Shown: in pieces, positions 34,461-46,426 of the stretch
Layout: every line of letters starts with the position of its first letter
Position numbering within the stretch: position 1 is the first letter of the stretch
Assembly: GCA_012295275.1 (NCBI GenBank)
Contig: CM022665.1
Location: 29,651,457 to 29,715,456, forward strand
Direction: 5' to 3'
Length of the DNA: 64,000 bases
Origin: Chrysomallon squamiferum
Lineage: Eukaryota; Mollusca; Gastropoda; Neomphalida; Peltospiridae
Made by a program: the position numbers and the translations under genes
Notes under the pieces: model-generated
Databases searched by the model: none
Told to the model about the DNA's origin: nothing
Seen by the model: only the letters and a program-made list of their open reading frames with translations

Positions 34461-37215
34461 AACAGGGCTAAAATTCTACAACAACAGGATGTCATAAACA
34501 ATGGCAAAAATAACATCCTATCATTTTTCAAAACGAGACAGACAGATAGTTTTCATTAAATAGGGAAGCTCTGTACATATTTGTTAGACTGGTCGATGAT
34601 TTATTGGAAAATACGGTGCAGCTACGGGATCACTGAACGGGTAATTAACTGTATCCAGCTGATTGTGAGGAGGTCAGAGTTTCAGAACGATGAGAACTAA
34701 GAAATCCATCTTAGTGGACACCTAGGTTAAAAGGACAGTTTATTTTTTAGTTTTATTATTTTATTTTTTTTCGTCTTATCGATGCAAGAACTGATTTGTA
34801 CACTAATATTATCGTAATTTTTTTTAAGAAAAATAAGAAAAGGAAAAACTAAATTGTCATTCTTCTTCTTTTCCCTTTAAGAAAAGCAAAAAAACTGTGG
34901 TGTTAGTCAATAAAAAATTAATTATTGTGTATTCTGTTGGAGAAAATATATTGAAACTTCATTCTGATATATTAAATAATCTGCAGTGATATTCAGTTTA
35001 GTTTCGTACTTCTATTAATTTGGGATAGAGTCAATGAGTTCATAATAATTGAAAATTAATGTTCACTATAATAGAAAGGAATGACTGTATAAGTAATTAT
35101 TACTGACTATGAAAATAAATAAATAAATAAATAAATAGAGAAGCTGGAAAAGGCGTACTCCAATGGACATCCCACTCAGATCTTCTACAACGTGTTAAAG
35201 TTATTGAAGTGTTTCGAAAGTAACTGACACAAAATGGAATCTTCAAGAAACCGAGACCGGAGACAATTGTACATATTCTAAAATACTTCAGTGATCCAGT
35301 TTTGGTAATTCAAACTCAATATTAACCTTATTAACTTTTTGTTCTAATTCTGGAAGAGCTCAATTAAAGCGTTAACTGCAATAAGCAGTTTTGTCTGTCC
35401 CACTAAATGAAGGCCGCCAGCCACCAGTTTAATCTGTGTGGGCTGACTGAATGGCGCAGAGCGAGAAGTCTCTGATGTTTGTCTTGCTTCGTCACATCTT
35501 GTCTGAGAGAAAACAAAAGAAGGCCACCACGAACAACAGCCATAACAGTAGCAACAAGAGTAATCATTAAATTAAATTTTCAATATCATAAAACGCAGCG
35601 TTTAAAAGGAAAATGGCTGTAGATAAATTACAGCGCGATCGTATAAGGAGAAAAGAGTCTGAACATTTATGGGTCAATTCATATTCTAGCCAGCGACTGA
35701 TGTGTATCAAAGACAGCTTTCCTGCACACGGGATGATGGTTGTAAAAATGCTTTGTTGGTAATCGGAAGAGTAGCATACAAAATTGTAGCAGCATTTTTC
35801 ATCACACCATTACAGAAATATATATTTAATATCTAATAACCGTCAGTTACAAAACTGGTGAAGTGTCATTAGATCAACTTTTAATCATTGATTTGTATTG
35901 CGTAAATACAAAATTAAGCTTGTAAAAATCGGGTAAAAAGGACGAAATTAGTCTTTCTTTGTAAAAACAGATAACTTACAAATTCACACTCTAGGAAGCT
36001 CTAAGGACTGAAATTCTGCACATTGAAAACTTTACATTCGGAAGACCTCTAGCCAAAGAATTTTTGCTATTAAACTCTTGTGCATTATTACTCAGATTTC
36101 AAGGACATTGATTTTTATTTATGAGAACCATAACAAAGCATCCAGGATTAATTTACCTTTCATGTACGTGAGCTATCTTCGCAATAAAACACTCCTGTCA
36201 GTTCAGAGAAATAACATTATAACCACATGTTTTGGTCTTCTCATTTTTTTCTCATGGAACGAAATTGGATTCCCGAGACCTCGGAAAGCTCATAGACAAG
36301 TCATTTCAGATCTGAATTTGACCCGTGAGGCTGAAAACAGTCTAAGTGGTCTAGCGAGTAAGACAAACACCACACTCTGGTCGTAGTTCTTTTTTGCCCC
36401 TGCCTTTTTTGTTAATGGTTAACGATTACTTGGCGCTCGCCTGATTTTGAAAAAAAACAACGTAATTCCAGTCGATGAATGATGAGGGAATGAGATGAAT
36501 TTTTACGTGCGGTTGTCCAATAAAGAATCTAAAACCGGTAATATTACGTGTAGGACCGGAGTTGGCTTTATGCACAACACAATAAAATACACTGGAAATA
36601 ATAATTACAGTTTTATATATTTTATACACCATGAGCAGCACAGCTACAAGAAAATTATTCAACGATTTTTCTACATTTTAAAACTGAATCTAAAGTTATA
36701 TATATCTGATCAGAAATGCGTTCATTGCAATACAAGGAATATTTAAATTAATAATAATTAAAAGGAAACTGAAATATAATAAACAACATGCATTTATTCT
36801 ATACCATAATAAAATAATATAAAAAACGAAGACAGAATGCACAGACAGAAGGAGATAGGAGAGCGTAATCTAATTGTATTAAATTAGACTTAACATCAAT
36901 ATTTTATTCACGTGACAAAGGTCACAGTTTAGATTAAAGACGCTAGAATCTATCTTCCTGTCTCAGGAGTGTTCAAGTTTATTGAAATAAATTCAATTTG
37001 TAAGAACAAAACTAGACTTAATGGCGCAAATAACCATTAATTAAAAAGAAGAAAAAAAATGTTCAGTAAGTAACTGAATGAAACAAGCGTACCATTATAA
37101 TAAATAAATTCATCACAAATGAAATGTCAGAAGTATTCATTGTGACATTAGAGTATAATACTGAAATAATTTGACAGTGAACTTATTTCGCAGGAAGAAG
37201 TAAATATTTTTATAA
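34461..37215. other. Gene-free stretch with two more complex islands
   Basis: Positions 35,140-35,240 include a short coding-like frame (EKLEKAYSNGHPTQIFYNVL, stop soon after), with no splice border. The 35,390-35,560 part is GC-richer and non-repetitive (GGCCGCCAGCCACCAGTTTA). The frame at 36078-36386 shows no motif. Otherwise AT-rich DNA with (AAAT)n at 35114-35138. Confidence 0.45.
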
Positions 37216-37460
37216 GAACGGGAAAAGAGGGATTTATGTATATATGTATGTATTTATGTATGCGTATATGTATGTCTGTGTCTGTGTGTATATGTGTATA
37301 TATGTATTTGTATTTATATATATGGGTGCGTGTCTATGTGAATGTGTGTGTATATGTGTGTGTGTGTTTGTGTGTGTGTGTGCATACAGTTATATGCATG
37401 TGTGTGTGCGTGTGTGTGTGCATACAGTTATATGCATGTGTGTGTGTGTGTGTGTGTGAA
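37216..37460. repeat. Degenerate (TATG/TGTG)n array with a 46-bp duplication
   Basis: TATG and TGTG units over about 240 bp. The segment TGTGCATACAGTTATATGCA occurs twice (near 37379 and 37417), a small tandem duplication within the array. Confidence 0.9.
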
Positions 37461-39370
37461 AAAGGAGAATTTATATATGTGTTTATTTAGTAGTCTTTCT
37501 TAGCATGCCCACCAAATATTTTTTTCTCCAAATTTAAAAACCAACCATTAGTCTCTCTATTGTCCCATTAATCAAAATTCCAATTCGTTTTCCCGTTGTT
37601 TAATCGTGAATGAAATTTATTTTTTATGTAAGAAAGTAAAGGAAGATTGAAAACTTTTACGGAGATCACGTACGTATTTGGTTTCTTTCTGGCTTGACAG
37701 ATGACTCTCAGTTGTCTAGAAACATAATTAATCATGACTTTAAATGTTCGCATTTCTTGGTTCAGAAAGATCAGTGTTTTTCCCACTGTCACTGAATAAA
37801 ACAACATTTGTTAACATTTACTGTATGTATTGTGCTCACATATTTTAATACATATAATAATATTACGTTTACACTCACAAAGAAATTTTCAAAATTTTTT
37901 AGCATCATAATTATATGTGTTAACCGCAAAATACACATACATACATACATATATACACACAGACATATTTTTATTTATTTATTTATATGAACATGTCCCT
38001 TTTTTATGAAGACTATTTCGACAGCTGGAAATGTATTCGTTTGCTAAAGTAAATCGCGTCGAAAACCTACAGAAATGCAGAAGCCAGTTCAAAACTCGTG
38101 TACTGGAGTCTGTATTGGCTATAGGTAGAGGGATTTACTGAAAATGGAAGTCAGAATTAGAAATACTAAACCTATACTTCTTATGCTCCATCAGCGCAAA
38201 TGAGATTGATAAAGATTAAATACCCACGCTGTCGTGTTTAGACTCGTTTTTTTTTTTTTTTTTTTTTTTTGGGGGGGGGTTCTTTTGTCTAAAATTTTTA
38301 GAAACAAAATTCTTAACTAAACTGAAATGAAAATGATATATTAAAGCAGTTAACTCAGATCTAGCTTTCGATTAATTTAGTATTTATCTCATATCAAAAC
38401 TATTTCCTTTTCAATATCCGTTATTTGACAGACAGGCGGATAGTGAACACTTACTAAACGCGACGTCGGCCAGCACAACATGTCAAAGACAAAATCAGCT
38501 TTACGTTATGCCTGCCACATGACAGAAAAATTTGCTTTATACAGTCTGATGGCTTGTTTCTGTATGACGCGCCTAAATGACAATATGAAGTCCAAGTGCC
38601 CATGACAGCCGATTTATACGAATCCTGCAAAAGAATTGGCAATGATAATGGTTTCCTCAAACATCCCGAGGGCTGCATTAGAAGGGTTCTGGTCTTTAAA
38701 TTTGTATAATGATTGTGGTCGCCGTGACGTGCTGCAGATCTTGAGTTCGTTTCTTCTTTCTTCCTTCAGCGGAATTTTTTTACATTGAGGAGTTTTTAAT
38801 CTCTCTCTGACACATTTATAGCTGTAGAAAGATAAAAATGATTCTTTAAAGCAATGATCGTGCATTACTACTTCATGTCACAACTATATTCGTCTTCCTT
38901 TTTCTTCTTTTCTTTTTTTTTTCTCCCTTAATCATGTTGTTTTTATTTATTTAATTATCTGGGATTACAAGAAGCTCCAGTGATATTTACAACCGAAACT
39001 TTCCTAAGTTAAGATATAAAAAAAAAAAAAAAAAAAAAAAAATTGTGATTAATTTTCGAAAACTGCCTCATTATTTGCTGTTCTGGAAAAAGTTTCAAAA
39101 CATAAATGATCATTTACAGAAGACAATTTATGATTTCTATTATCTTTAATTTTACACTTTGGTAAATTTATAAGCCTAATCGTGGAGACTTTAGAATGCA
39201 GTACTTTGTAGTTTCGTTTCATAGAAAAGATTAACTAAAACCTGTTATTACTGGAGTGGAAAAGTATTTCTAGGATGTATGTTTTTAATATGCTTAGATT
39301 TGACTGAGCACTCGTGTTTAGTTTGATTCTGAAATATCCCAGTTAAATTTGTATATAATCAGAGAACATC
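37461..39370. other. Gene-free DNA with homopolymers and one complex island
   Basis: A T24-G9 homopolymer junction occurs at 38247-38279 and poly-A at 39020-39042. The 38,450-38,770 island is non-repetitive and GC-richer (GACGCGCCTAAATGACA, GGTCGCCGTGACGTGCTGCA); frames on the minus strand there show no known motif, so regulatory DNA is the likelier reading. Confidence 0.45.
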
Positions 39371-39402
<32 letters not shown>

Positions 39403-39426
39403 TAAAAAAAAAAAAAAAAAAAAAAC
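39371..39426. repeat. (ATA)n and poly-A tract
   Basis: ATA triplets then about 21 A, lying 90 bp left of the MITE. Confidence 0.9.
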
Positions 39427-39517
39427 AATAACACTAATAATAACATTAATAATATATATTACTAATAATTACTATTATTATTATCACTACTACAAGTACT
39501 GCTGCTGCTAAAATTAC

Positions 39518-39861
39518 TAGAGGTACCGGACCAATTATCCGGACTCCTTGGGTCCTGAGGCATTCCGGATTTCTGGACTTCCCGGTTTTCTGGTACCAAG
39601 GCATCTAAATACGTAAATAATTAGGCATAAACATTTTAAAATTAAAAACATAAAGAACACTGACGATACACAACTGTGGCGACTCGACATGTAAACAATG
39701 CGGCGAGTGAACGAACGCCACGCGGCTTGAAAGAGTAGTTCCGGTCTGGTAAGTACAACACCCGCGCGCGCGAACTATGAAAATAGTGTCGGGGAAAACT
39801 GTTCACGTATTTCTGGTCTGTCCGGATTTCAGGACTCCGGATAATTGGTCCGGTACCTGTA
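39518..39861. mobile_element. Tigger/pogo-like MITE with terminal inverted repeats and TA duplications
   Basis: The element spans 39520-39859 (340 bp). Left end GAGGTACCGGACCAATTATC; right end, reverse-complemented, CAGGTACCGGACCAATTATC; identity continues through CGGA and resumes in the subterminal CCGGATTTC motif. A TA dinucleotide flanks each end (39518-39519, 39860-39861), as expected of Tc1/mariner-superfamily insertion. The CAGG start and ATTATCCGGA text are typical of Tigger/pogo termini. The interior is much GC-richer than the host DNA (GCGAGTGAACGAACGCCACG, then CCCGCGCGCGCG) and carries no transposase frame, so it is non-autonomous. The nearly intact repeats suggest a fairly recent insertion. 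The superfamily is inferred from termini and TA, not from a search. Confidence 0.85.
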
Positions 39862-40349
39862 CTACTGTTATTACAATATTACTTTCTTTAATACTATTAT
39901 TGGCAAAAGACAACACGTTATATACTATGGGCGAAGTTTTAGAAGATCGCTAAATCGCACAAAAGCAATTTTGTTTTCAGCACCAACTCGGATACCATTA
40001 TTTTAAATTTAGATTTGTACAGCTATTACTGCGTTTAAGGTTTTACGAGAATGATAAATACCTTTGCTAAGTCTCGTGAGCAATCTGTTGAGAGAATTTA
40101 AAAACGTTCCCCAAAAATCCGTTGGGAATCATGAAAATCCGACTTTACTTTTCTTGATGAAATGACAACTAACAGAAAAACGAAGTGAACGATTTATGTA
40201 AATAAGGGCAAGTTAAAAAAGGGCATATAATGAACACTAACAAATATATATATCTGTATCTTTTTTTTTTCAATTATTTTTTTTAATGTAAAAATAATTT
40301 AAGCCTATATGAAAGTATTAATACATATTAACATTAACTGGGTGATATA
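39862..40349. other. No feature seen
   Basis: AT-rich unique DNA with a poly-T run at 40261-40270. Confidence 0.5.
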
Positions 40350-40376
40350 TGTATGTATGTATGTGTGTGTGTTTGT

Positions 40377-40441
<65 letters not shown>
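40350..40441. repeat. (TATG)n-(TG)n microsatellite
   Basis: TATG units then about 30 TG units. Confidence 0.95.
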
Positions 40442-40443
<2 letters not shown>

Positions 40444-41016
40444 GTAATTCTGAAGCGCAGTGTTAAAGTGATACACCTATATAATGTCGACTAGAAAGCT
40501 TTGGCTGGCTGTTAAAAAAATTATCGTAGTGCATCACTGACAAACTTGGCATTATTCACACACATAAACACACGAAGATGCATATAATATGCAAGTACAT
40601 CATAACATACGCACATCATGACACACATTTATGTAAACACAGATTATTATTATTCATAATACCATCTCAACGAGTGATTTTATTACAGTCTCTCTAACAA
40701 GCTGTAGAAAAATTATGCAAATGGAATAACCATTCTGATTAAGAGGATTTATTGTATTTTGAGAAAGGAAAATTTCCTTAGCGTTCAAACGGAATGGAAA
40801 TGGTGGAGCTGAAGAGTTAGTCAGCTGAATAAAATGACATTTGGTTATCACTTTTTTGCGACTTTGAGTGGTTGGTTTTATGAGTACATTTACTACTTTT
40901 TACATGTGTCTGAGTACGTTTCATTCCCTAACGTAGGGTAGTCTATGTGTGAGTGTATATCTGAGCATGTGAATGTCTTTGGTTTGTATATGTATGAATC
41001 CTAGTAATGTCCCTAA

Positions 41017-41021
<5 letters not shown>
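40442..41021. other. No feature seen
   Basis: A/T-rich DNA with CA-rich patches (40,560-40,640); no exon is supportable. Confidence 0.5.
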
Positions 41022-41052
<31 letters not shown>

Positions 41053-41085
41053 TGTGTGTGTGTGTGTGTGTGTGTCTCTGTGTGT

Positions 41086-41136
<51 letters not shown>
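41022..41136. repeat. (TG)n microsatellite with TCTG interruptions
   Basis: About 115 bp of TG units broken by three TC-containing interruptions. Confidence 0.95.
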
Positions 41137-41137
<1 letters not shown>

Positions 41138-41939
41138 CTGCGTATAAAAAAAGGGATTCTAACGTGTAGGTTCAGGAATCAGTCATTTAATAAAACATGT
41201 AAATTTAAAACTATTTATTAAAAAATTTCTTAGTAATGTAACTAATGGACACTGATAACACAACTAATCAGAATAGATCAGTACCAGACTATAGCAAATT
41301 GCGTTAACAAACAAGTCAAGCCAAGACTTTTCTTGATAATTTTATCTCCATTATTGGACAATGAAACGATTTTCAGGGATGGGTCTAAAATGGGTCATCA
41401 GTGGTAGAGAGAGTGAGGGAATCTTATGGAATTTAAATGTAGTGAGTTAGAAACGTTTAACCTTACATTTATTGTGTTACTTTCAGTCTCGCGTAGATTA
41501 TACGAATTACCTGAAGTTAGAGCTGGCTCTTTTCCCGTGACGAGTTGATATAATATGATTTCGTTGTATAAGGGTTATGTGTTTATCGGTTTAAGAGGGC
41601 ACTGAAACTAAAAACATTATTAAAGATTTTTTTTACTCATTTTATTTTTTACTTTAATCTCACATGTTTTATAAGCTTGAGACAAACTTTTCAGTGACAG
41701 AATTACAAATATGTATTCTATATATTATATAAACTGTAATCTTCAACAGACAGGTTTATGCAAATCTGTCATTTTTAGATCATAAAGATTAATATAACAT
41801 AACATAGATCTTGTTTACATTGCTGTATGTAGCTGTTTTTTTTGACTTACTAATCATGAACAGTTTTTTTTACCTCATCAAATAAATCAATGTTCTAGAC
41901 ATGTTTGCGAATGAAATCATGAGAAATTAGAATGTCTTT
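41137..41939. other. No feature seen
   Basis: AT-rich unique sequence without recognisable gene, RNA or transposon borders. Confidence 0.5.
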
Positions 41940-42187
41940 CGTACATATATATATTTGAACAGAAGTATAAATGTACATTTGTTTAGATTTATAAATGTAT
42001 GAGTGTTTAGATATATGTTATTTTATAAGCATAAATGTATATTTGTTTATATGAATGTTGGCATAGATGTATAAATGTATGGGTTTTTTTTATATGCATG
42101 TTTGTATAGAAGAATAAAAATATTTTTGTTAAATGAATGTTTGTGCAGATGTATAAATGTATGTTTGTGTAGAGGTATCAATACATC
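41940..42187. repeat. Degenerate minisatellite, unit about 30-40 bp
   Basis: The module GTATAAATGTATGTTTGT + TTAGAT recurs at least six times with substitutions and length changes (near 41965, 41991, 42027, 42067, 42112, 42150). Old and AT-rich. Confidence 0.65.
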
Positions 42188-43084
42188 TGTGTCAGTGGCT
42201 TCTTTAAAGTAATGATGATGGAAAAGAGACTATTGGCTGCTGTCATTCCTCGGCCTACTCTCGTTAGTTAGCAGCAAGCCATCTTTTCTACGTCATCATG
42301 AAACCACACACACGGCCTTTAAAACGAGATTCGTGGCCTCTGGCTGGAGCGGGAAATAACGTAAGAGTCATCCCAAGGGTAATTCATCTTGTCCACAGTG
42401 TGTCCACAGTGCCAGAAGAGACCGATCTATCTTTGTGTATATCTGAGTAAATTTTTATAAAAATATTCCTTAAAGACAGCACGAATGTGTGAAGTATAGG
42501 GGAATTTGCTACAATAAGTTTTTGGTGTATGGGTACACGTGATTGAATTTAATAGTACACATGCACTTTACAGATCCTGATGCTGATATACAGTTAAATA
42601 ATTACTTTTTATATTAAATATTTCTTGAAGATTATCATATTCATAATTATAAAGTTAATATAGTAACCATCACAGATAATAGGTATTTTCCTAAACATAA
42701 CATTTATATATATATATAAAATATTGATTAGTAACCATTTTATAAATTTAAATATCGTTAAAAAGATTAATTTTTTTCTTTAAAATATTTAGATGATAAA
42801 CAAAAAAGGTTAAAACCGATTACTAATACATATATATAAATATGTATGTATAAAACATGTTTTTCTTTTAAAAGTTATTAAATGCTAATTTAGATATATA
42901 TATATAAAAAAAATTAAGTTTAAAAAACCCCACTAAATTACCCTTAACGAGGCAAAAATTGCTAGCACAGAGGACTAATTACAAGACAGACACAAATTTT
43001 AATAACATATGTGAAAGTGAATTATATCGAAATTAGCGTAATAACAGTCTTAATGGATGAACTAAAAGCATTGTTCAAGTTATC
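42188..43084. other. Non-repetitive island then AT-rich DNA
   Basis: 42,188-42,430 is GC-richer and complex; it includes a tandem pair (TGTCCACAGTG twice at about 42388-42410) and a 25-codon coding-like frame, too short to call. The remainder is AT-rich with (AT)n near 42705 and 42895. Confidence 0.4.
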
Positions 43085-43330
43085 ACAAGTTTTGCCTGCG
43101 CTCATCTGTCAATCAAATATGACTACAAAACTTTTTAGCAGCAAATTTTAATAATCGACCCTCTGCCAATCAAGTATGTTGATTTTTAAAAATTAGACTT
43201 CGTCCATTTGCCAGTCAAATGCCAATCGAATGCATCAACTTTCAAAACCTTAACCTTATCGCACCTGCCAATCAAATGTATCGAGCTTCAGTGTTTTAAC
43301 ATTCTTCCATTTGTCAGTCGGATACAGCGT
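43085..43330. repeat. Degenerate tandem array of CCAATCAAATG-containing units
   Basis: About five units of 45-60 bp, each with (C/T)ATCTG(C/T)CAATCAAATATG or a variant followed by a TTTTAAAA(C/A)TT segment: near 43104, 43162, 43207, 43264 and 43310. Each unit contains a CCAAT-box-like CCAATCA or CCAGTCA, perhaps by chance. Confidence 0.65.
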
Positions 43331-43993
43331 TATCAAACCAGACACGAAGGCAACATCTTCACAGATGGCACACAGTGTGATTTTGTCTGTAATGTTTACT
43401 GACACTGAATTTGGTCGAACCATGATTTTCAACCAAAAAATAAAATAAAAATAGAACCACAGACCAAATAAGAGTCCTTTCTGATAACCAGTTCATCGAT
43501 GTTCGCTGCTTTAAGTATTGACTAAATCCGATGCTGAGTACTTTTCAGAACCATAATTAACGTTGAGAAATTATAGGTTTCTTCAGTGTGTTTATGTTTG
43601 CGATCTGGTTTATATGTGCATTCGTGAGTAAAGTGACTACATATGTTAGTGTAGAGCAAAATATGCCATTTGATGACAAATTAAAATTTATATTTATTTA
43701 AGATCTAGTTACATTGTTTTTAGCACACTATACTGGACACACAGTGTCTGCAATAAATAACTTTGACTATTACCCAGATATTTTATATATTTACACTGGA
43801 ATATCTTTGTACCTTTCTAGTAAACACTACACATTGTAAGAACAGTAGTCATGATAATCATAGAACTGAACGCAGTATCGTGTTTTTGTTTTTTTTTCTT
43901 TACAGCTTTCTGATTCAGCGCCAGAGCTAAATTACTGAATTCAAATTCTTGCAGTACTCCTTGGCTCGAAATCGAAATATCAGATTTTTAAAT

Positions 43994-44041
<48 letters not shown>

Positions 44042-44095
44042 CAAAATATCGGATTTTGCCGTAATTACAGTAGAATCAACAGGTATTTTGCCCAC
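43331..44095. other. AT-rich DNA with an (AAAT)n microsatellite
   Basis: (AAAT)n at 43996-44036; otherwise nothing recognised. Confidence 0.6.
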
Positions 44096-44164
44096 GTTTG
44101 TGCATGTGCTGCTGGATAACACGTTCGTCTAACAAGCAAAGACGCTTCAAGTCTCGTCACGACA
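44096..44164 (+). repeat. tRNA-Val(AAC)-like sequence, probable SINE head
   Basis: GTTTGTGCATGTGCTGCTGG, ATAACACGTTCGTCTAACAA and GCAAAGACGCTTCAAGTCTC follow the order of tRNA-Val: acceptor 5' strand, D arm with an A-box-like GTGCTGCTGGATAAC, anticodon arm with AAC at 44131-44133, and T arm with a degraded B box (GCTTCAAGTCTC for GGTTCGANTCC). The 3' acceptor strand does not pair with the 5' end, so it is not a functional tRNA gene. A tRNA-derived SINE or tRNA pseudogene fits; the SINE body may continue to about 44,430. Confidence 0.5.
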
Positions 44165-44437
44165 CTGACAGTTACTTTAACACCAGTTCAAATCGTCCGG
44201 TAATCTTCTTCAAGCAAACGTCGCGTTACTGAATCGAGTTTTCTTAAACTTGCGTGATTATCAATGAACTAATGACGACGTGGGCTGATTTTGTATGAAT
44301 TTTAACTATGACCATTGATGTTTGGAGTGAAAAGGTTATCAGAACAGATAGTCCGAGGAATAAATTGAACTTCCTCTGACGAACAAATTCTGTCATGCAA
44401 TAGCCAACTTGGCTTCAAGCTCCTGCAGCTGGGCAGT

Positions 44438-44475
44438 AATTAAATTTCAAACATCTAGGTGTTTGAAATTTAATT
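44438..44475. repeat. 38-bp near-perfect palindrome
   Basis: AATTAAATTTCAAACATCT followed directly by AGGTGTTTGAAATTTAATT. The two 19-base halves are reverse complements with one mismatch and no spacer, so it can form a cruciform. Function unknown. Confidence 0.95.
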
Positions 44476-45216
44476 GTTAACCAAACCTATATGTTGTTAA
44501 TAAGTTAACTTAATTTAGCGAATAAAATAATAATAAAAAAAGTAAGACAACTGTTTAGATGATTGAATGACTATATTTGAATGAAAGTATACAAATAGCT
44601 AAATAAACAAAAAACTTAAAAATAGAAGAAAAAAAAGTCAACAACAGCCAATAAATAAATAAATAATAGAAAAATAAATAAGATAAAGGGGAAAATGAAA
44701 AGATTATGCTTATATATAAATGGATATTTGAATAAATAATAATATGCACGAAAACATCTATCAAAATTCATTTATCTTAATATTTCTATTAACTTCTTGT
44801 TTCCCTTAAAGATGAGAGACCTCATAAATGTTAAATCACTAGTTAAAAAAATAATAATAACAAAAATTCAAATCTCCCTGATCTGATTTTGCTCTCGCAG
44901 TATGAAATCTCGCCGCAAGGACTCCAGTGTATGATTTATGATAACGTGGAATTAACTTGATGGGATTCTAGAATTTTCCTAAGTTAGAGGTATCAACAAC
45001 CATTTAAAAAACGATTTTGACTAAAATTAACTTTCAAGATGACACTTGGATTGCTAATTTATTTCAGATATTACTATATTACAGTGAAAAAAATATTTTT
45101 TAATCACCAAATTTCAGAAACTGGAAGAATTTTTTTTAAGAGATAATGGTAACTGATGTTAATATGATTTAAATTACAGATGGAGTAAGTTAAGTGCACC
45201 AATTTATATTCATACT
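44476..45216. other. No feature seen
   Basis: AT-rich DNA; short AAT and AAAT runs near 44525 and 44650-44675. Confidence 0.5.
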
Positions 45217-45355
45217 TGTTAATATTTTAAGGAAGTAAAAGCTCAGTAAACGTTTGGAAGTTTGATTTGTATCGTTAACAGAACATTTGTACTTTGCTTC
45301 TTTTCCACAAATTGAATTATTTGTTCTGAATGAAGCAAAATGGAATCTTGGCAAG
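45217..45355 (+). repeat. Copy A of a 140-bp duplicated sequence
   Basis: Starts TGTTAATATTTTAAGGAAGT, includes CAGTAAACGTTTGGAAGTTT and AACAGAACATTTGTACTTTG, and ends GGAATCTTGGCAAG. The same sequence recurs at 46286-46426 with only a few differences, then both diverge abruptly. The sharp ends suggest two insertions of one mobile repeat, or segmental copying. Confidence 0.95.
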
Positions 45356-45409
45356 AATGGTATATGTTGGCTGTTTTTTAAATAATGACATGACTTAAAC
45401 ACTCTCCAT

Positions 45410-45449
45410 TTTTTTTTTTATTTTTTTCTTTTTTTTTTTTTTTTTTTTT

Positions 45450-45480
<31 letters not shown>

Positions 45481-45490
45481 ATTATTATTA
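45410..45490. repeat. Poly-T, (TTTA)n and (ATT)n tract
   Basis: T runs to 45456, then TTTA, then ATT triplets. Confidence 0.9.
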
Positions 45491-46047
45491 TTAAATTATA
45501 AATTTTTTTTCAAAATTAATTTGACGAAATAAATACGTTTATTTTATAGTTAATTCTTCTAATTTATACTAACAAACGGAAAAGGATTCTTTTTTTATTA
45601 TCTTAACGTTGATCAAATCAAACCTGGCAGCTGACAACGTAACACCATACTGATACATGAACGTCGCCATCGTTATATTTATCCACGTCGTCATGATCAT
45701 CACTGTCAGCATCGTTGTTTTCGACATATTAATCATCTTTTCAATCGATATCCAACATCCTATTCTTGTGGACGTCATCGAAATCACCGTCACCTTACAA
45801 ATGCTACTACGACATGACAGTTACTACATAATTAGCATTGACGTCTTCGGTGGTCTTTGAAATGGCGGAAACAAGAAAAGAAGAAAAATAAGGTTTAGAA
45901 AAAGATTTGCTCTCTGTTGTATTTCAGCGTCCTGCTGGCCTGTCAGAATTTAAAGTATTTTCAAACGATATAAAATCTATATTGAGATAAAAGCCATTTG
46001 TTAGTTACGTCATAGGATAGATAGCTGTTTGTTTTTTTGTTTTTTTA

Positions 46048-46092
<45 letters not shown>

Positions 46093-46285
46093 AAATAAAC
46101 AAAAAAAAAAAAATAATAATAATAAAAAGTAAATAAATAAATAAAAATAATAATAAAAAATATAGTAAATAAATAAATAAGTAAACATTTAAAAAAAATA
46201 GCCTATTGATTGTCGAGAACACGTTTTCTTTCTTTTATCATTATTATTCTAAAAATTTCATGATAAAAGATTTGTTAAAATAAAA
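45491..46285. other. Gene-free stretch with (TG)n and AAAT repeats
   Basis: (TG)n at 46052-46088 and AAT/AAAT tracts at 46100-46180. The 45,640-45,860 part is less repetitive; its frames on both strands are rich in I, V, M and T and show no motif. Confidence 0.5.
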
Positions 46286-46426
46286 TGTTAATATTTTAAG
46301 GAAGTAACGGCGCAGTAAACGTTTGGAAGTTTGATTTCTGTATCGTTAACAGAACATTTGTACTTTGCTTCTTTTCCACAAATTGAATTATTTGTTCTGA
46401 ATGAAGCAAAGTGGAATCTTGGCAAG
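46286..46426 (+). repeat. Copy B of the 140-bp duplicated sequence
   Basis: Same orientation as 45217-45355, 1,069 bp away. Differences include GTAACGGCG for GTAAAAGCT, an extra CT before GTATCG, and CAAAGTGG for CAAAATGG. The matching frames on the minus strand are a consequence of the duplication, not a gene family. Confidence 0.95.

Noticed and set aside
35140-35240. Frame EKLEKAYSNGHPTQIFYNVL as a homeobox-like exon
   Set aside because: The resemblance to homeodomain helix 1 is superficial, there is no acceptor (it abuts an AAAT repeat), and it stops after 29 codons.
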